Part shown: piece after piece, positions 23,783 to 64,000 of the stretch | Layout of the letters: the number at the start of each line of letters is the position of its first letter | How positions within the stretch are numbered: position 1 is the stretch's first letter | NCBI RefSeq assembly: GCF_021347895.1 | Contig: NC_067126.1 | Coordinates: 30,640,482-30,704,481 of the forward strand | Source of the DNA: Acanthochromis polyacanthus | Taxonomy: Eukaryota > Chordata > Actinopteri > Pomacentridae | Length of the DNA stretch: 64,000 nucleotides | Reading direction: 5' to 3' | Notes under the pieces: model-generated | What the model saw: the letters and a program-made list of their open reading frames with translations, nothing else | Told to the model about the DNA's origin: nothing | Databases searched by the model: none | Position numbers and translations under genes: made by a program

Positions 23783-26700
23783 AGCTATAGACTAAAAGCA
23801 AGTGAATGTCTGTGGTGTCGGCAGGTGCGGAACAGAGCACAATCAAAGCTTAACACTGACCAATTACAAAACATTTAGTCGAAAGATTACATGATCATCA
23901 CAATGCCAAATATTGTTACAGGCTGCTGAATCTTCCAAAGCGCTAAAAGGTGTAACTTTCTATCAGGAAAAACAAAAATAATAGCACAATAAACTACACA
24001 AAATTGAAGTTCAGCGTAACAATCCAGCAGCTCAAACCATTAGTACTTGCACTACAACAGTTCAACACAAGATATCATTGTAGAAACACCACTGCACACG
24101 TGGCTCTATACATAATGATGGGCACCACTGGTTTCTGCCTTTATTACCGCACAGTCGCGCACAGCTCTGCCTCATTTGCACTCACTATGTAAGTACAACA
24201 TGTTGTCTAAATGGCCTCTTATGAGGGTGTGTCTTTTTCAAAAGTAAAAAGATATTTTTTTATTTGATTTTATATGAATAAATATGCTCTGTAAAGACCT
24301 GTTATGTATGAAAAACTTGGCATAGCTTGACATTTTTCCTGCCATACATATTTCACATATCTGACATAAATACTGTTTATCCCTGTGTTTGGAGAAAAAA
24401 GCTGAGTGAGGAGAAATGTAGTGACTTTTCTCTTTATGGGGAAGAAAATAGGGTCATCAGAAGAACTGCATTGTAAGACACTTCCACAATGGCAGTTGTC
24501 AAATGGACAAGATCAGATAGGAAAACATATCTTTTTACCTACTGACAGGATTATAGGCAAGCCCCGGTGCTTGTAAAAATCTGAAATACGCCAAGACACA
24601 CAGTAGCTCTGCAGTGCTAAAAGACCAAAGTCATCTCTGAAAGACGTCCCAGTCAACCAGCTCTCTACCCCTCCACATGTGAATATTCTCTTTTTTCTCT
24701 TTTAATTACTTGTAAGCAATGTAAATATTAATCTGTGAAGCCCGGAGAAACATCCTTAAAATGTTCAATCCGTCAGGACACATTTTGCCAAGTTTTCAAT
24801 GCGAAATCTTCATCATAAGATTATTTGGTCACTTTCATTTGAACATATGTGTTTTAATGAAAAAAAATGAAGAAAAAAAACTTGTAACTTCTTGCAACTC
24901 ATAACCATGAACATACAAGAAGACATGTATCAATTATTTGTGAAATTAAACACAGACACAGTTAGTGATCTGCATGTAAGCAGAGCACAAGAAGCCTCAA
25001 ATCACTGCTTTTTACCCCGGTGGTAATTTACTCTCATTAGTGCCTCATAATTTTGAGATTTCTGAGCTATGCATCTTGCGGCTATAAAATGAATAATTAT
25101 CTTTGCAAAAATTAAAGATACTCAATTATTTAGATTTGTCCTGGTTGCAGTGTAATCATCATTGCAAAAGAAGATCAATGCATTAATGTGCCTCTTGTCA
25201 TTTAAGCCGTCATTAGGACGTCCCCGCACTTCCCACAGAGCGCTATTTAACTGTTTATATTTTCGAAAGCGTCGAGTAAATCTCATTGAAGCCTGTATGC
25301 CCACGGAAAATGATCAAAAAAATACTGAGAAATGCCAGAAATCTGCACTCAACAATTGAAGTGAAGCACATGCTTTAACTTTGGGAAAATAGTATTATGT
25401 TGTTGTTAAAATTGGCCTATCCTTACTTCAAGTACTGCTTCATAGATGTGAGGAGCAGCCTGCTTTGCAACAAACAAACAAACAACCCAAAAAAATACTG
25501 TCAAATATTTGCAAATTCAGTCACCTGGCACCCCAAACCATGGAAAAATCAAGGACTGTTTTTGAAGTACAACTACTGTAAAGTACTTAGACACCCTTAT
25601 AATTAACCAGATTAGCACATCTCAGGAAATCAGTCTAACAGCATAAGACATGATTGCAAACTGTACCTCATCAGTATCAGATTATCTGTTAAATAATCTG
25701 TGTCATAAATTTGCTGTCCTCTATGTGAAGGTTAACCACATATAAAATTGTCAAACTCTTGTACAGTGAAACCTGTGAAAGTTGGCTGGGCGTGTACACT
25801 ACAGAGCAGGACCAGAGTAGCGTAGCATACATGTAACACTCGAGCAGCCATACATAACTCCCAGCACAGCAGCAGAGAGAACATAGTTTACTTATTGACA
25901 TGAACATCTGTATTAGCAGCATCATGCAGCTGTCCACACACATCATCCACAACACTACCTCTAGATTTTTACATGATGCACACGCTGCTAAATGATGCAA
26001 AGTTTGGGTGACTTAAAGTGCGTTGAAACGCACAAATTTCTTATGTGATCGCTGAATTTCTCATTCTAAAATGCTGCTACTGAGAAGAACAAACACTTGT
26101 GTTTCATACACCTACACGCACACACAAGTTAATTTCAAAAGCAGAAATTCATCCCCAAATGTCTTTACAATATCACCATTGTTAATACATGACAAACATA
26201 ATGACAAACAAAGGATGCTTTGAGCACCAAAAACAGTCGCCCACCTCCGTCATTTACACAGAGGGACATACAAACATGTATCGACGAAGATTATAGGCAG
26301 AAAATTCTTATTGCCATGTTTCGGTGGTTGCAGAAGTATGACAGCAATTACTCCACCACCTTGCGAGTTGACCACCTCTGCAAGCCATTACACATAAATG
26401 TGTTGTGATCCCTGTGTTCAACAGCCTGTTATGGACAGAGATGCATTCCTTTCCTTCTAGTGTGCAGGCATGTCTGAGGTCATGGCCATTTTGTCCATAT
26501 CCCATTTCTTGGTGTATCTTTAGCAAGCCAAGAAAACCATGTGCTGCAGCTCAGACTGAAGTCTTTCTCTGTTGTTGGTATATGTGGGTCAAAGAGGAAT
26601 CTTTTGAAAACAGGGAGATAAGAAAACTGCCCAGCACTAAATGAAAGGGGTTTACAAAGCTGGAACTATTCTCTTAAATGTCTGACCAGAGCGAACTGAT

Positions 26701-29700
26701 AGTCAGTGGAAATACTCTAAGTGCAAATATTGCTACACCTGCTCCATCACTTTTGTACCTTTATACACACAGAACCATCTGGAAGGCTGTACTGGACGGA
26801 GATTCAATTAACTTGTGTTATAATAAGGGGCAAAGACTGGGAGTTAGCAGTACACAACTAAGGTCCAGAGGTATGATTGACGTTAGCCTCCATTCAACCT
26901 CCGCATGAAAGGAAGCGCTAAGTAAACAAATAGCATGCTCTCAAAACATTTTCTGTGTATTAAATTGTCCAAAAAAAACTCATATTTTTTTGGTAACATG
27001 AAATGATGTTTGCACACAATTATGAGGTACCGTTGCTGTCTGTGGGATCAATGCTGGAATGTGTATGCATTGTGGCTTGTTGATGAATTGAATAAATCTG
27101 TGAGCTGTGCTGTAAATCTCGGAGTTGAAGGACGAGCTGTATCTCATGCTGGCCTCTATCTGAGGGAAGAGAAAGCCTCCAGGCAGCGATAGAGAGGTAG
27201 AAAGGGGCAGTGGGGGGACAACTGGTAATTTCAACAGTATCTTATTTTGAATATTTTTTTCTTTACAAGACTAAGAGCATTGTCCTTGTCTTTTTTTTTC
27301 TTTTTGATTGTTTTTTATTTCTTGAAATAAAAAAAAATGGTGATAAAAAGGGATGATAGTGAAGATGAGCTTTCTTACTGTGTGTGTGTTCTTGTAATCC
27401 TGTGCAAATAATAAGCTCCACTGATAAATGTGCTTTTATATTTGCTGTAGATTTAGTTCTAACATCGCTTTAGACACAAGAAAGAGTGTCAAGCCTTTAA
27501 TAGTTTACTTTATAATGGAAATAGTCTCAAATGTCAGTTTTCCAAACTGTAGACAAAACAAACTTTTAGTTCAGGCTTGTTTGGGCCCTGCTCCTGTTCA
27601 GTCCCGGGGTCCTTACTGCTCCTCACTAAATGACTGACAATGTCAAATCCTGCCTTGAACCTTTTATGTCTCACTTCACTGCACAGCTCACAGTGTTTCG
27701 CTTACAACAGCCACAGAATAATTTAGTCTTGTTGTTGTGGAGGTTGATTGGTGCACAGAAGTGTGCTGTAGACTGTGCTCATATAATTACAGAGACAAAC
27801 TATTGAGTTAAGAGGCATGTAGTGTCAATTGTAATATTTCACATATGGTAATTCAAACTTTTAACATGTTCTGTTTGAAATAATTTGATTTCAAACTAAA
27901 TCACTTTCGTATTGTTTATCATAGTGCGATGGAACCACTGACACAGAGATTCTCAAATTTCGTATCAAACTTTCTGCTCCTGTCTGTGTCATGGCAGCGT
28001 GGAGCTGTGAATAAACAGCTCATCAGTGAGGTTGTCTAATGTACGTCTGTGCTATTTTAAGTCTCCCATGTTGCTTTGGAACTTATCTATCTGCCCCAAC
28101 AAGCATCGATCAGCATCGGAGAGCTGATTAGTCAGCAAAGTCTCAGCTCTGCAGTGTGAAGACACAATCACGTGTAAAACTCATTGCATGACTCGTTAGT
28201 GTTTTTTTTTTTAAATGTTTGCATGATTACTTCTTTCTTTCTTTCTTTCTAACTCATTTTTAACTGTTGTTTCACGGTGTACTGTAGCATTAAAGCTTTT
28301 AACCTTTAATGCTTTTCTGCATAAATTAAAGGCAATATTGATTAATCACTGATACTAATTTAAAAATTAATTTGCAGCCACAATTTTTAAATTTCCTTTA
28401 GTTTTTCATTTAAATGTATCCTTTCAATATCATTGACATTTAAGATTTACTTAACTTCTTATTAGAATTTCTTTTTTTCATCTCCACTGTTTTATTATTT
28501 TTTTAGTTTAGGTTATCTACGTTGCATACTGACACTAGACAGTGTAACTGCATTTCTTTATCACCAGAAGGATCATGTAGAAAAACTTAAACACTGATGG
28601 GAAATACCGAGTGCATCTGCCACTTGTCTGTGTGTTCTGGTGAAAAATGATGGACATTTCCTCCTGACTACTACAATGGGAAAATATTAAAAATGAGTAG
28701 ATCTGTAGAATAACTGCTGCAGGCATTTAATATAATGATTTGCAAATTCATTAGATTGTGTGTTTGGATGCTTTCTGCCCTCTTGTGGTGGTACTAAATA
28801 GAACGAGGAATGTTTCAAATCTCTTCATTAGTGAGAAGAGTTAAGTAACCAGAAATAAAATCATTAGTAATTATACATATGAACATCAAGACATATAGAA
28901 TGCAGAAATATAGGGTTAGAAAAAAAAGAAGGATTTTAACGCATATTATCAATTGTTGTTCAAAATGTGTGTAAGGAATATATAATGTCGATCACATATA
29001 ATGTATTCTTTTTTTAAAATGGAGTCAGTTGCTTGTTTTCATACATGTAAATTCTTATATATGTCAAATGATTTTTTTTTTTTTTTAGGTTTTTGTTTCA
29101 CTATATTTAACATTTGCCAGCATGGCTTGTAAAATTACAGTAAAACAAAAGATTTAATGGAGACATCAAAGCAAAAGTATGAGCAGAATAGATTAACATA
29201 ATTTAGAATCAACAACATGATACAGTAGCACCGATCCTCCCTGACTCTGAGCCAGATTAGACGGAGAGTGAATCTGTTCACAAATGCCCAGCAAAAGGTC
29301 AGCACGGTATTGAATTTTTTCAGATATTTTATATTTTATTTTTCAAAATACCTCCTGGCATTGCAAATATTTTGACCACTGCGTAATACTTTGGGGAAGG
29401 ATGAATCCCCACTCCTCCGTGCCCCCATCTCTCCCTCTCTCTCTCACACACACACATGCACACAGATACTACTACACAATTCCTGCCAATCTGCACAGAA
29501 AAACACCGCTCTGGGTTATTCATCGATTGACCATTCAAATCCCAACATATGCTGCTCTGCTTCTATTCCACTGTGTTCTCAGAAATGGACCATTTCCTAA
29601 TTCTTCCACAAGGCTTCCTGCCCTGTTCAGGAGTCACTCGCACACCATGTAAATGAGAGAAAAAAGTAGGAAGGAATTTAAATTGATCCAATACGTGTGC

Positions 29701-32700
29701 AAATGTGCTCGTGCACATGCGCACACGTGTATCTGTGTGTGCCACTGTGAACATTTTGACCTATATTTGCAGAAAAACACAAGGACAATATATCATCCTA
29801 AGTTATGCTCTGTAACCTTGAAGTAAATTACCCCACTGATATATATCATGTTGCACTGAAGTTTCTCTGCGCAAATACATGTTAAGGTTACGAACGATAG
29901 CAGGAAAGTGAATCTGAGAGTTTGGTTTTACTTTTAGAGTGTACAATAATATTCTCTCCAAGTGTTGCACTGTCAAACATCTCAGCTTCACTTTGCTTTT
30001 CATGTCTTTCTACCTTTAGTCCAAAATGTTTTCCTCTCCAAGACCCCCTCCTGGTTTTACCCCTGTCGTTTTCCTTTTCTTATCCATCCTTTTGATCACC
30101 TAAAACATCAGTCCATCACTACCAGAAGCTGTGGTTTATGTCTCCCTGCTGTCCATAGCTCGCTGTCTGCCTTCCAGTGAGAGCTCCTCCCCGCTGAGCC
30201 TCTGCCCGTTTGCCAAACTCAAGAGTTTGTGAGAGAAGTGAGCAGGTTTTACATGGAGGACTGCCTTAATGTTGTTCAGTTGGTGGGCAGCCACACAGGG
30301 TGCCTCACTTCAGATTCACTGTTTGTTCATCTGTGCAGGGCCACACTCATTCCTGTCTCCCTGTTCACTCCCTCAGACACACAAGCAGCACGCACTATCA
30401 CAACCTATATCTATCACAAAGAAAATGCTTTCGAATTAAATAACCGGCGTGAAATGAGATGTTTTATGTCTTGATATATGTCGGGATATTAGCCGATATC
30501 ATGTAAACACTTGGCCTGCTGGGATGTTGCTTTTTTGTCTGAGCAGAAAAGGCATGCCTTTCAACTGGGGATTAGGAGGGGACGTGGCCTCTATAGGGCT
30601 CCCTCAGAGCAAAGCCAGTCCTCCCATGTTAATTTTTCAAGGTCAAGAAGAACCTCTGCAATGTTTCAGCTTTGAAGGTGGACGGAAAATACAATAACAG
30701 GAACCCTGCTGTATAGGAAAAAAAAAAAAGAACACACTGATTCAATACCGCCATGTACTTGTTTGCAAAGATCAAAGAGGCCAGATTCAGAGGTGTTTCA
30801 GGCCCGACTACAAAAGACAGATATGTGTGCTTAATGTTAGTTCATATGGGACTTGGTGTTGAAATAAACTTCCAACTTCAACATAATAAAAGGGGCAACT
30901 CATTAAAAAAACCCTCTGATATACATTATTACTGCAACGGAGCATCTTTCCACTCCTTGTTGGCTCCATTCCTGTGGGAATTAGTATTAATGTGACCATT
31001 CATCACTCACTGTCTTAAAATATTATTTTAGAAGCTGCACTGTCTTGGTATAACTGAGCTACTTTACATTGTAATAAGGCAACAAAATGCACCCGATTAA
31101 AGCAGAGAGTGTTCCCTTATGTATTTAAAAATAGGGCTTTGGAAAAAGCTACATTGCGTGTGTCCCGCCTTTTGAGATTTAATGACTATCCTGTGACTCC
31201 ACAGAGAATTACTGCCAGTAATTGATTATTAAAACTTGAAATTGCCAACCACATCCATTATTTGACGAGTGCATGTGTTATCCTTGTAATTAACAAAGCT
31301 TGGCACTTACCGTTTGCCAGTTCCAAGACCCCTAGAAAAATATATCAGAGGTTAGAGAGGCGACTTATAGAGCGAGCACTGTCTGTGCAATTATCTGAGA
31401 CATAATACATTACTAAAGATGCTCAATACACCAAGAAATTCCCCTTCACACCATGGCACGACTACATTTAACAAATAAAACTCATGGAGGGTGTAAGAGG
31501 ATATGAGAGATGCTAATTGTATAGCAGCTGCATTGGTTTACATTAAATGGATCGCTATTGCTGCTGTTTTTTTATTTTATACATTATACACCCTGCAAAT
31601 TAGCACTGACTTTTATATACCATATGATTTTAGCCCCAGAAAACCTTATGTACCTGTAAATGTACTTAATGATTTTAAAACAATATGCATTAATTTTGTA
31701 TTTATCATTAAATATAAGATGTTTCTTTTGTCACTTCAGGATTTTGAACAACAAATAGAGAATCTGTTGTATGCTCTCTAAAATGCACAGGATGAATTCC
31801 TTATTTCTGCAAATAGAAAAGTACAATATTAAGTGTTTGCTGAGTTCATTAGACTAAACTTGCATCACTGTTTTTGCATCTACTCTTTTTCCCTTACCAA
31901 TTTCAATTCAACATTACTTAAAAATGTCTACATGTAGCCGTTGTGCACACTAGTGTTGCATCACTGTTGTACAGACTGGGAAAGAAAAATCCTCCCTCCT
32001 TGGTTATCAGTTGTTAAATGCAAGGAAAATAGTAGAATAAAGCATCCTAACCACAGGCATGACCTCCCTGCCTATAGTTTGTGCTATAACCTTCTAAAAT
32101 AAGCCAATTGTTGAGTGTGTTTGATGTTCATAAAACATTCTCATCCATTTTTATAAAATGGGACTTAAAAAAAAAAAACTAAAGAAACCGCACTTGAGCT
32201 GTGCATCATAGCCTACAGTCAACTGCAGTCCACAAATTGTAAATGACTGAATATAGGTCCATTTAAGTTAACACAGTTTGATGTGTATATAACCCTTTGT
32301 CTGCCTTATGTATGAATTGTTCTATTTGCCACAACAGTACATTTTTTTCCAAATTGACCCATGATTATCCTTGTTTAACTCCATTGTGACCACTATAGAG
32401 CTGTTGGATTTGCTTCTGGCTTTAGATACTCCTGATGGAAAACCCTTTTGCAAAGGAACAGTTAAAGCCTCTAACCTTGGTGCATCCTCAACACAAACCC
32501 ATTCTCATTTCCTCATAGACTCTGTGGAGATTCAAACCCAAGCACATATAATGCCCTTTTGCGGATCAAGAGCAGAGCAAACAGCAAGGTCTTCACTTCA
32601 TTGGAGATAATCAGTAATTGGCCGAAGACAGCGAAGCCAGATAATTGAATACAAACTACGGCAATGTAGCAAGAGGGGCATTTAAGAACAGAGCAAAGTT

Positions 32701-35370
32701 GACAGCTCTCAAAACCCGAAGTCATAAGAGTGAGAGTGCAGGCAGGAGAAAATCCAATGTAGTGGTGTGAAGTGGTAGGAACAGCGGTGGTTGTCCATGA
32801 GGGCCAAGACAGAGCGGACAGAGGCTTTCTTTACTGGGAGAGATGGTGTATCCACAGGCCGTTTGGGCTGGATAGAGCTGGATGAATTCATTAAAGGAAG
32901 CGCAGTCTCTCCCAGCTGCCATCTCTCCCCCTGCAGCCAGACTCCGATCAATGGCAGGAATACATCCAAAACAACATTTAGCACAAGACCTCGGAAGCAG
33001 GGGTGCATTTAAGACTTCTCTGTGTGCGCACATCTCCCCTGGATGTGAGCACTGTTTCAAAATGTGCTATTGAAGTAGAGCAGGGGAGGTATGGGGGCAA
33101 TGTGTTTGTATCACAACACAGAAGATTGTTTAACACGAATGCTTCAAGACAAGATATTCTGCTCTATTTACTGTGCGGGGAACACAACCTATTATCCATT
33201 ACTGTAGCTTTCAAATTCTATGGAGCCTTTAAAGTGGTTTGTGAGAGAAAATAGGATTACTTCATATTTATTGCTTGTATCTGATGCTAATTTACTCAAC
33301 ATCAGTGTGAGAACAGCCACACAGGAATAATTCACGTCATCAGCGTGAAATAAATCTACTCGTTTCAATGTATATTAATTCTTGCTGTAATTTTACATCA
33401 TTTTTGGCACATAAAATGTCAGTTTCTCTATATTATTAAAGCCTTGGTTGCACAACTTTAAGCAACTGAACTTGTTTGAAATTGTATCTCTGACAAATTC
33501 TATATGTGTTATGTAATTTAAATTGCACTAAACCTATTATGATTTCAAACTTAAACCTGGATAAGCAGGAGCAAAATGCTTCTAGTACCATCTAGTGGTT
33601 ATAAAAGTTATATATGACAGCACTGTACAGAGCAAATAAAGTCATATATAATATATAAATACAATGTATACATACACATATACTGCACTCTGAATCACAC
33701 TTGACAATGCTAGGCTAATGTGTCCCATGCATTAGCTGCATAGTGTGACTAAATTTAACTATATGCTGGACCCCATTAGGAAATCATGACGAATGTAGTC
33801 CCAATAAAAAAATCTTTGTGAATGCAGCAGTACCCAACTGCGTGCTGATGAGACGGCTCAGTCAGATGTTTTATCTTATAGTTAGAGGAGTGTCATTGCA
33901 TTTGTGTAAGAACCGTGGTCACCCTATTTTCCTTACAAAGATGATAATGTCATATAGTAATGCAGTGTGTTATATTTTAAATAAAGGCTGAATTTATCAG
34001 CCTACTGATGAGTTGTTCTACACAGAGTTTTTAACCATATCTGAAACCTACTGTAATGTGGATTTCACTAACACTTTGCTCTAAAACATAACAATAAATG
34101 ATACAAAATCATACCTTACAAACAGACATTGTTTATATATAAAACTATGCAGTCCATGACATTCATAATTCACTGTACTATTGTCCAGCTTCAAAAGAAA
34201 AAAATGAATCATGTGATTTAAAATACTTAAAGTACCTAGAAAACAATGCTTTGTTGGCTTTTTAAAAACAAAACTGCATGTTGCTGAATATCCCCATCAG
34301 TGATAATAACATCACACAGCAAAAGCATATCTGACACTGTGTATCCATGAGAGTGCTAGTAACATCAAAATACAACCGACCCAGGTGCTGCAAACTGTGT
34401 ACCTGAATCCTTGGAAAAGATAAAACCTGAATTTTAATATACAGGGAATTCTGGTGAGATCAAAATGAATCATACAGCATGTCCTGCTTATTAGCTCAGA
34501 TCAAAAATTGATGAAATATATTCCATGGCTCTTGTTCTAGAGTAAGCTCACAACTAATTACAAACACTTCATTTAATCACATACTTTTAAGAATGAATGC
34601 ACAGTGCAGAGTAGTGAGGTTACGTGTCATCTCTCCACCTGGACATTACCTCTCTTTTTCAGTCGGACATGCACAGTGACACTTCCTGAGAGGTCATTTT
34701 ATCTATCCATGAGAAAAACGGAATAATTTTCTTTTAAAAAATACCTGAATACTTAGAGATGCACCGACAATGGAAGGTGAGATAGCTTAGATTTACTCAG
34801 ATTTAACAAAACGGAGGTGTTATGTACCACAATATCCAGCATGATATGGTTGCTAAGAAGCAGCTACGCACTTTGTTGGGATACAACCATCATTAGTTTT
34901 GACAGACCATAACTGACAGGTATATGTAATTATTCTATTCAGACCGCAGCAGATAGCCTTTAAATGGTTTTCAGTGAAAACTCAGATCCCAGTAGTGAAG
35001 AAAAGACTTTCTTTCACCGCTGTCGTGATGTTGTTAGAATCAATGCTGTCTGCAGTACATGTTTCCAATCTACAGTACAAGAAGTCATATTTGGACTTGG
35101 CCCATTGGATTTACTGCCACTTATGCACACATTACAGGGCCGAAAAATAATGTCGCATGTGATCTTCAGCACCAGTCGTCATTCATTACACAGTCCAATG
35201 TGAAGTTATGCTTTTTCTGAAAAAGAAAAAAAAAAAAAAAGGCCGGACCACATTTTGAAAACAACAGTCTGTATATCTTCCTCAAGGCACGAGAACACTG
35301 GGAGTGTTTGTCCAGAAGAACCTGGTGTTAAGGTGCATGTGGGCCCTCGGGGGTCTCGTGGGCCCCTTGT
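23783..35370. other. Gene desert downstream of grb14, including its 3' UTR
   Basis: There are no coding exons I can support over 11.6 kb. The part next to 35371 must hold the grb14 3' UTR, of unknown length. Homeodomain-type TAATTGATTA and TAATTAAC words cluster at 31200-31300. Short A/T runs (for example 29071-29088 and 35230-35242) are the only simple repeats of note. Confidence 0.55.
28231..28250. repeat. (TTCT)5 microsatellite
   Basis: Five tandem TTCT units in AT-rich intergenic sequence. Confidence 0.9.
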
Positions 35371-61534
<26,164 letters not shown>

Positions 61535-61658
61535 GTGGGCCAGCTAAATCCAAGGCATCATCTGGAGCAGACAGAAGAGACGAGCTGTTGGACTGGAGTG
61601 TGTGCAGAACACAGTTGGAGCAAAGCTGGCTGGCGGGGCTCCTCTGCACACAGCTCAG

Positions 61659-61670
61659 CACACACACACA

Positions 61671-61723
<53 letters not shown>
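61659..61723. repeat. (CA)n microsatellite just upstream of the grb14 start codon
   Basis: About 32 CA dinucleotides with one GA interruption near 61671. On the gene strand it reads as a TG/GT tract about 125 bp upstream of the ATG, so it lies in the probable 5' UTR or core promoter. Open frames that cross it encode only His-Thr or Cys-Val runs and are not genes. Confidence 0.97.
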
Positions 61724-61727
<4 letters not shown>

Positions 61728-63164
61728 CTCTCTGGCTCATCTGCTGCCCACAGGGCTGGCCCAGTGGGGCAAAACGATCCCTCCTACCCAAACATGATCC
61801 ATCACAATAAAGATATTTTTAACACAATGACTCCCAAAACAGTCATCCTCGCTCTGACACAGTAGCGTATTAATAATCAACTAATCTGTTCCGCCTCCTA
61901 AACTCTTTTGTTTTAATGTTGGATTGTTTTGATTGTGCATTTTTATGTATTTGTCTTTTCAAACTCAGGAAACGTGCACACAAAGCACACTCACACGAAG
62001 GGGCTGGCAATGAGTCCAGGAAGGCAGCGAGCACTATGAAATAAACTGTTCTTTTGTTACGGACTTTGCACAGGGGATTGCACTTTAAACTTAGTCCACT
62101 GCAGAAGGACCGCCATTGTAAAGAGCAGCCGGTGCAGGAGATTGGTTGGTTGTGTTGCTGTTGTGTCACTCAATGACAGGTTCCATGTGGGGGCTGGTTG
62201 GGATGATAACATCTATCTGAAAGGTAATGTGTAACAGAGTCTGACCAGGAGAGGACAGGCTACTGGAGACACAGAGTAAGCGACAGCAGAGGGTTAAAGT
62301 AGTACCCCACTGCATTTACCGTAGGCAAGTTTTACTTTATTACGTTAGTAAATATGACAAGCTGCTGCACCGGACAAAACCCAATTGTTCTGGGAAGGAA
62401 GCAAGACGATAACAATAAAGAATACAATGTTGTATCTCAAAATGATAAAAGAATAAAGAAACCATTTCAAACTGGAAAAATCCCTTTTATTGGATATGAA
62501 AGTCTGACTTATCTGTACAACCTGTGTTTTCTGTCTCTATAATCCACTTTTGGTTGCACAAGTAAAGTTATGGTGGCTTTAAAATATTTGGACACTTAAA
62601 CCAAAGACACTTTAAAACACTTTTTTTTCCTTGAGCAAAATATATTTTCAATATCTGTGCGGCACATTCGGATCACTATCCTGCTAAGATTCAATTCTGA
62701 TGTTTGAATAATTCGGGTGTCCCGTCAAGCTTGAAATTGCCTTTTTTTTATTTTTGCTGATCTGATGAACGTGAGGGCATTCTTTGTGCAACAAAACAGT
62801 GCTTAGTAGCATCTGACTGATACTACATTTTGAGGCCAATACTAATTTAGGAAAGTCACAGTTCTATTATAGATATATCAACTGATTCGAGTTACATTGA
62901 AAAGGGATAATAACAGTGTTGTTGTTTATTAATTTTACAGCAATGTGTTTCACAAACTAGTTAGCAACTTGAACCATGAAGACAAAACTTGACTCTGCAC
63001 CACCACCTGCTCAGTGGTGTACTCTGCTACATGTGCTGCACACAGTGCTGACAGTAAACGGTGGAGTTGGAGAAGCTCTGCTGGACAAACTATGTCATGG
63101 CACACAGCTTCTAAAACACCCCAAGTATCTTTTTCTGCATTATGTGCTGTAGTTAGTTTTTGTT
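61724..63164. other. Upstream flank of grb14, promoter not resolved
   Basis: The transcription start must lie here or farther right. There is no CpG-rich island and no TATA box I would commit to. An untranslated first exon cannot be excluded. Confidence 0.45.
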
Positions 63165-63620
63165 TCATTCATTGACAAAATTAAAAAAAAAAAAGCAAAA
63201 AACAAATTCAAATTCAATAGAATACAAAAGCAAGTTTCCAACCTTCTGAATGAAAGGGAGCAGAAGGAAGAATGCATTTCTGCAATCTGCTCCTTTATAA
63301 TAAACAATCAGTTTACAATAAGCATTAAAAATAAACAAAATGACTATAAAGCCTGAGATGCCTGCACAGCCACTCTCACTATCAAAGTTTTCTCACATAG
63401 CAACACTGTGATACTCCTAATTCATATCTTTGTATTGTAATAATGCTGGATTTAGTCACATTTTTAAATCTTGTGTGTAATTTAGATTCTTTTGAATCCT
63501 TGTCTAGATCGTTCCATAAATTGACCCTTTTCACAGAAACGCAACGTTCCATTAATTTGGTCCTAATTCTTGGTTTTATTCTGTTAAAAAGCAATGGTCT
63601 AAGCAGAAGAAATCACACAT
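63165..63620 (-). pseudogene. 3' end of a decayed LINE reverse transcriptase
   Basis: The minus-strand frame 63594-63382 encodes RTKLMERCVSVKRVNLWNDL and continues KDSKESKLHTRFKNV. This resembles the C-terminus of fish LINE reverse transcriptases (pattern RT.LKSMCISVCGVKLWNSL...F). Downstream an AGGAGCAG/CTGCTCC-containing block and an AT-rich tail (about 63180-63235) fit a LINE 3' end. It is truncated on its 5' side. Confidence 0.65.
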
Positions 63621-64000
63621 CAAATACTCCAAAACCAATTTATCTGTAATGACTGAGAATATTAGCCAACTTCTATAGGCTCTAATGTTTTTTCATCTCA
63701 TTTGCTTTATGGAACTGCTTTTATCTAACCACTTCCAAGGTAATTCATATCGGATATATAAAGTCAGTAACCCTGAGGTTCACACAAGTGCTCCTAACAG
63801 GGTAACCACTGTCGTAGTTACACTGAGAACTTGTTCGTATACTTCACCATCAAGAAGTGTGTGTTTATATTTTCTCAAGAGACAGATCAATTTATTATTT
63901 TAGTTAAAAATAATGAACAAAATGCTTGGTTTATGGTTGCAGCATTTTCTTTAAAAGCATGCCGTTAACACAAGAAATCAGTTCATCACCAGACAAATCT

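Noticed and set aside
1..35370. Search for exons of a neighbouring gene such as fign
   Set aside because: FIGN has a large single coding exon that would give a long open frame; none is present.

Overview
The window is vertebrate genomic DNA, almost certainly from a ray-finned (teleost, probably percomorph) fish. It has GT-AG introns, low coding density, CA/GA microsatellites, tRNA-derived SINEs of teleost type, and several small terminal-inverted-repeat (TIR) transposons. I recognise one protein-coding gene, grb14 (growth factor receptor-bound protein 14), on the minus strand. All 14 coding exons lie between 61534 (ATG) and 35371 (stop). The splice phases join without conflict into a predicted 530-residue adaptor: an N-terminal region with an NPFPEL motif, then RA, PH, BPS and SH2 domains.

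Layout. 1-35370 lies downstream of grb14 and holds no gene I can support. It contains a perfect hairpin (4161-4197), a SINE nested in a palindrome (about 4985-5603), a putative TTAA-flanked element (6320-7235), an unusual block of minisatellites between two inverted repeat arms (about 8255-16640), a full-length tRNA-derived SINE with target-site duplications (18148-18512), and a TIR transposon with 9-bp target-site duplications (23229-23773). The rest to 35370 is unique-looking gene desert with a few candidate conserved non-coding blocks. 35371-43418 is the compact 3' part of grb14 (12 exons). 43419-60023 is the long second intron, which holds two SINE copies, a 562-bp element with 109-bp TIRs, a decayed LINE in antisense, a second copy of the 9-bp-TSD transposon inserted next to LINE sequence, and long CA and GA repeats. 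60024-61534 holds coding exons 2 and 1. 61535-64000 is the upstream flank, with a CA repeat about 125 bp upstream of the start codon and the 3' end of another LINE near the right edge.

The most interesting items are four. First, the 583-bp TIR element at 55022 carries a piece of a RecQ-like helicase with a visible Walker A motif, although its shorter relative at 23229 lacks it. Second, the 8.3-16.6 kb block has three unrelated minisatellites, one with an 87-bp higher-order unit and a 464-bp duplication that copied a SINE insertion; an unexpanded version of that array's left flank survives about 4 kb away. Third, a SINE 3' module has the same 5' boundary at two independent insertions. Fourth, a CA repeat sits immediately upstream of the grb14 reading frame. 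No operons, CRISPR arrays, rRNA or true tRNA genes are present.
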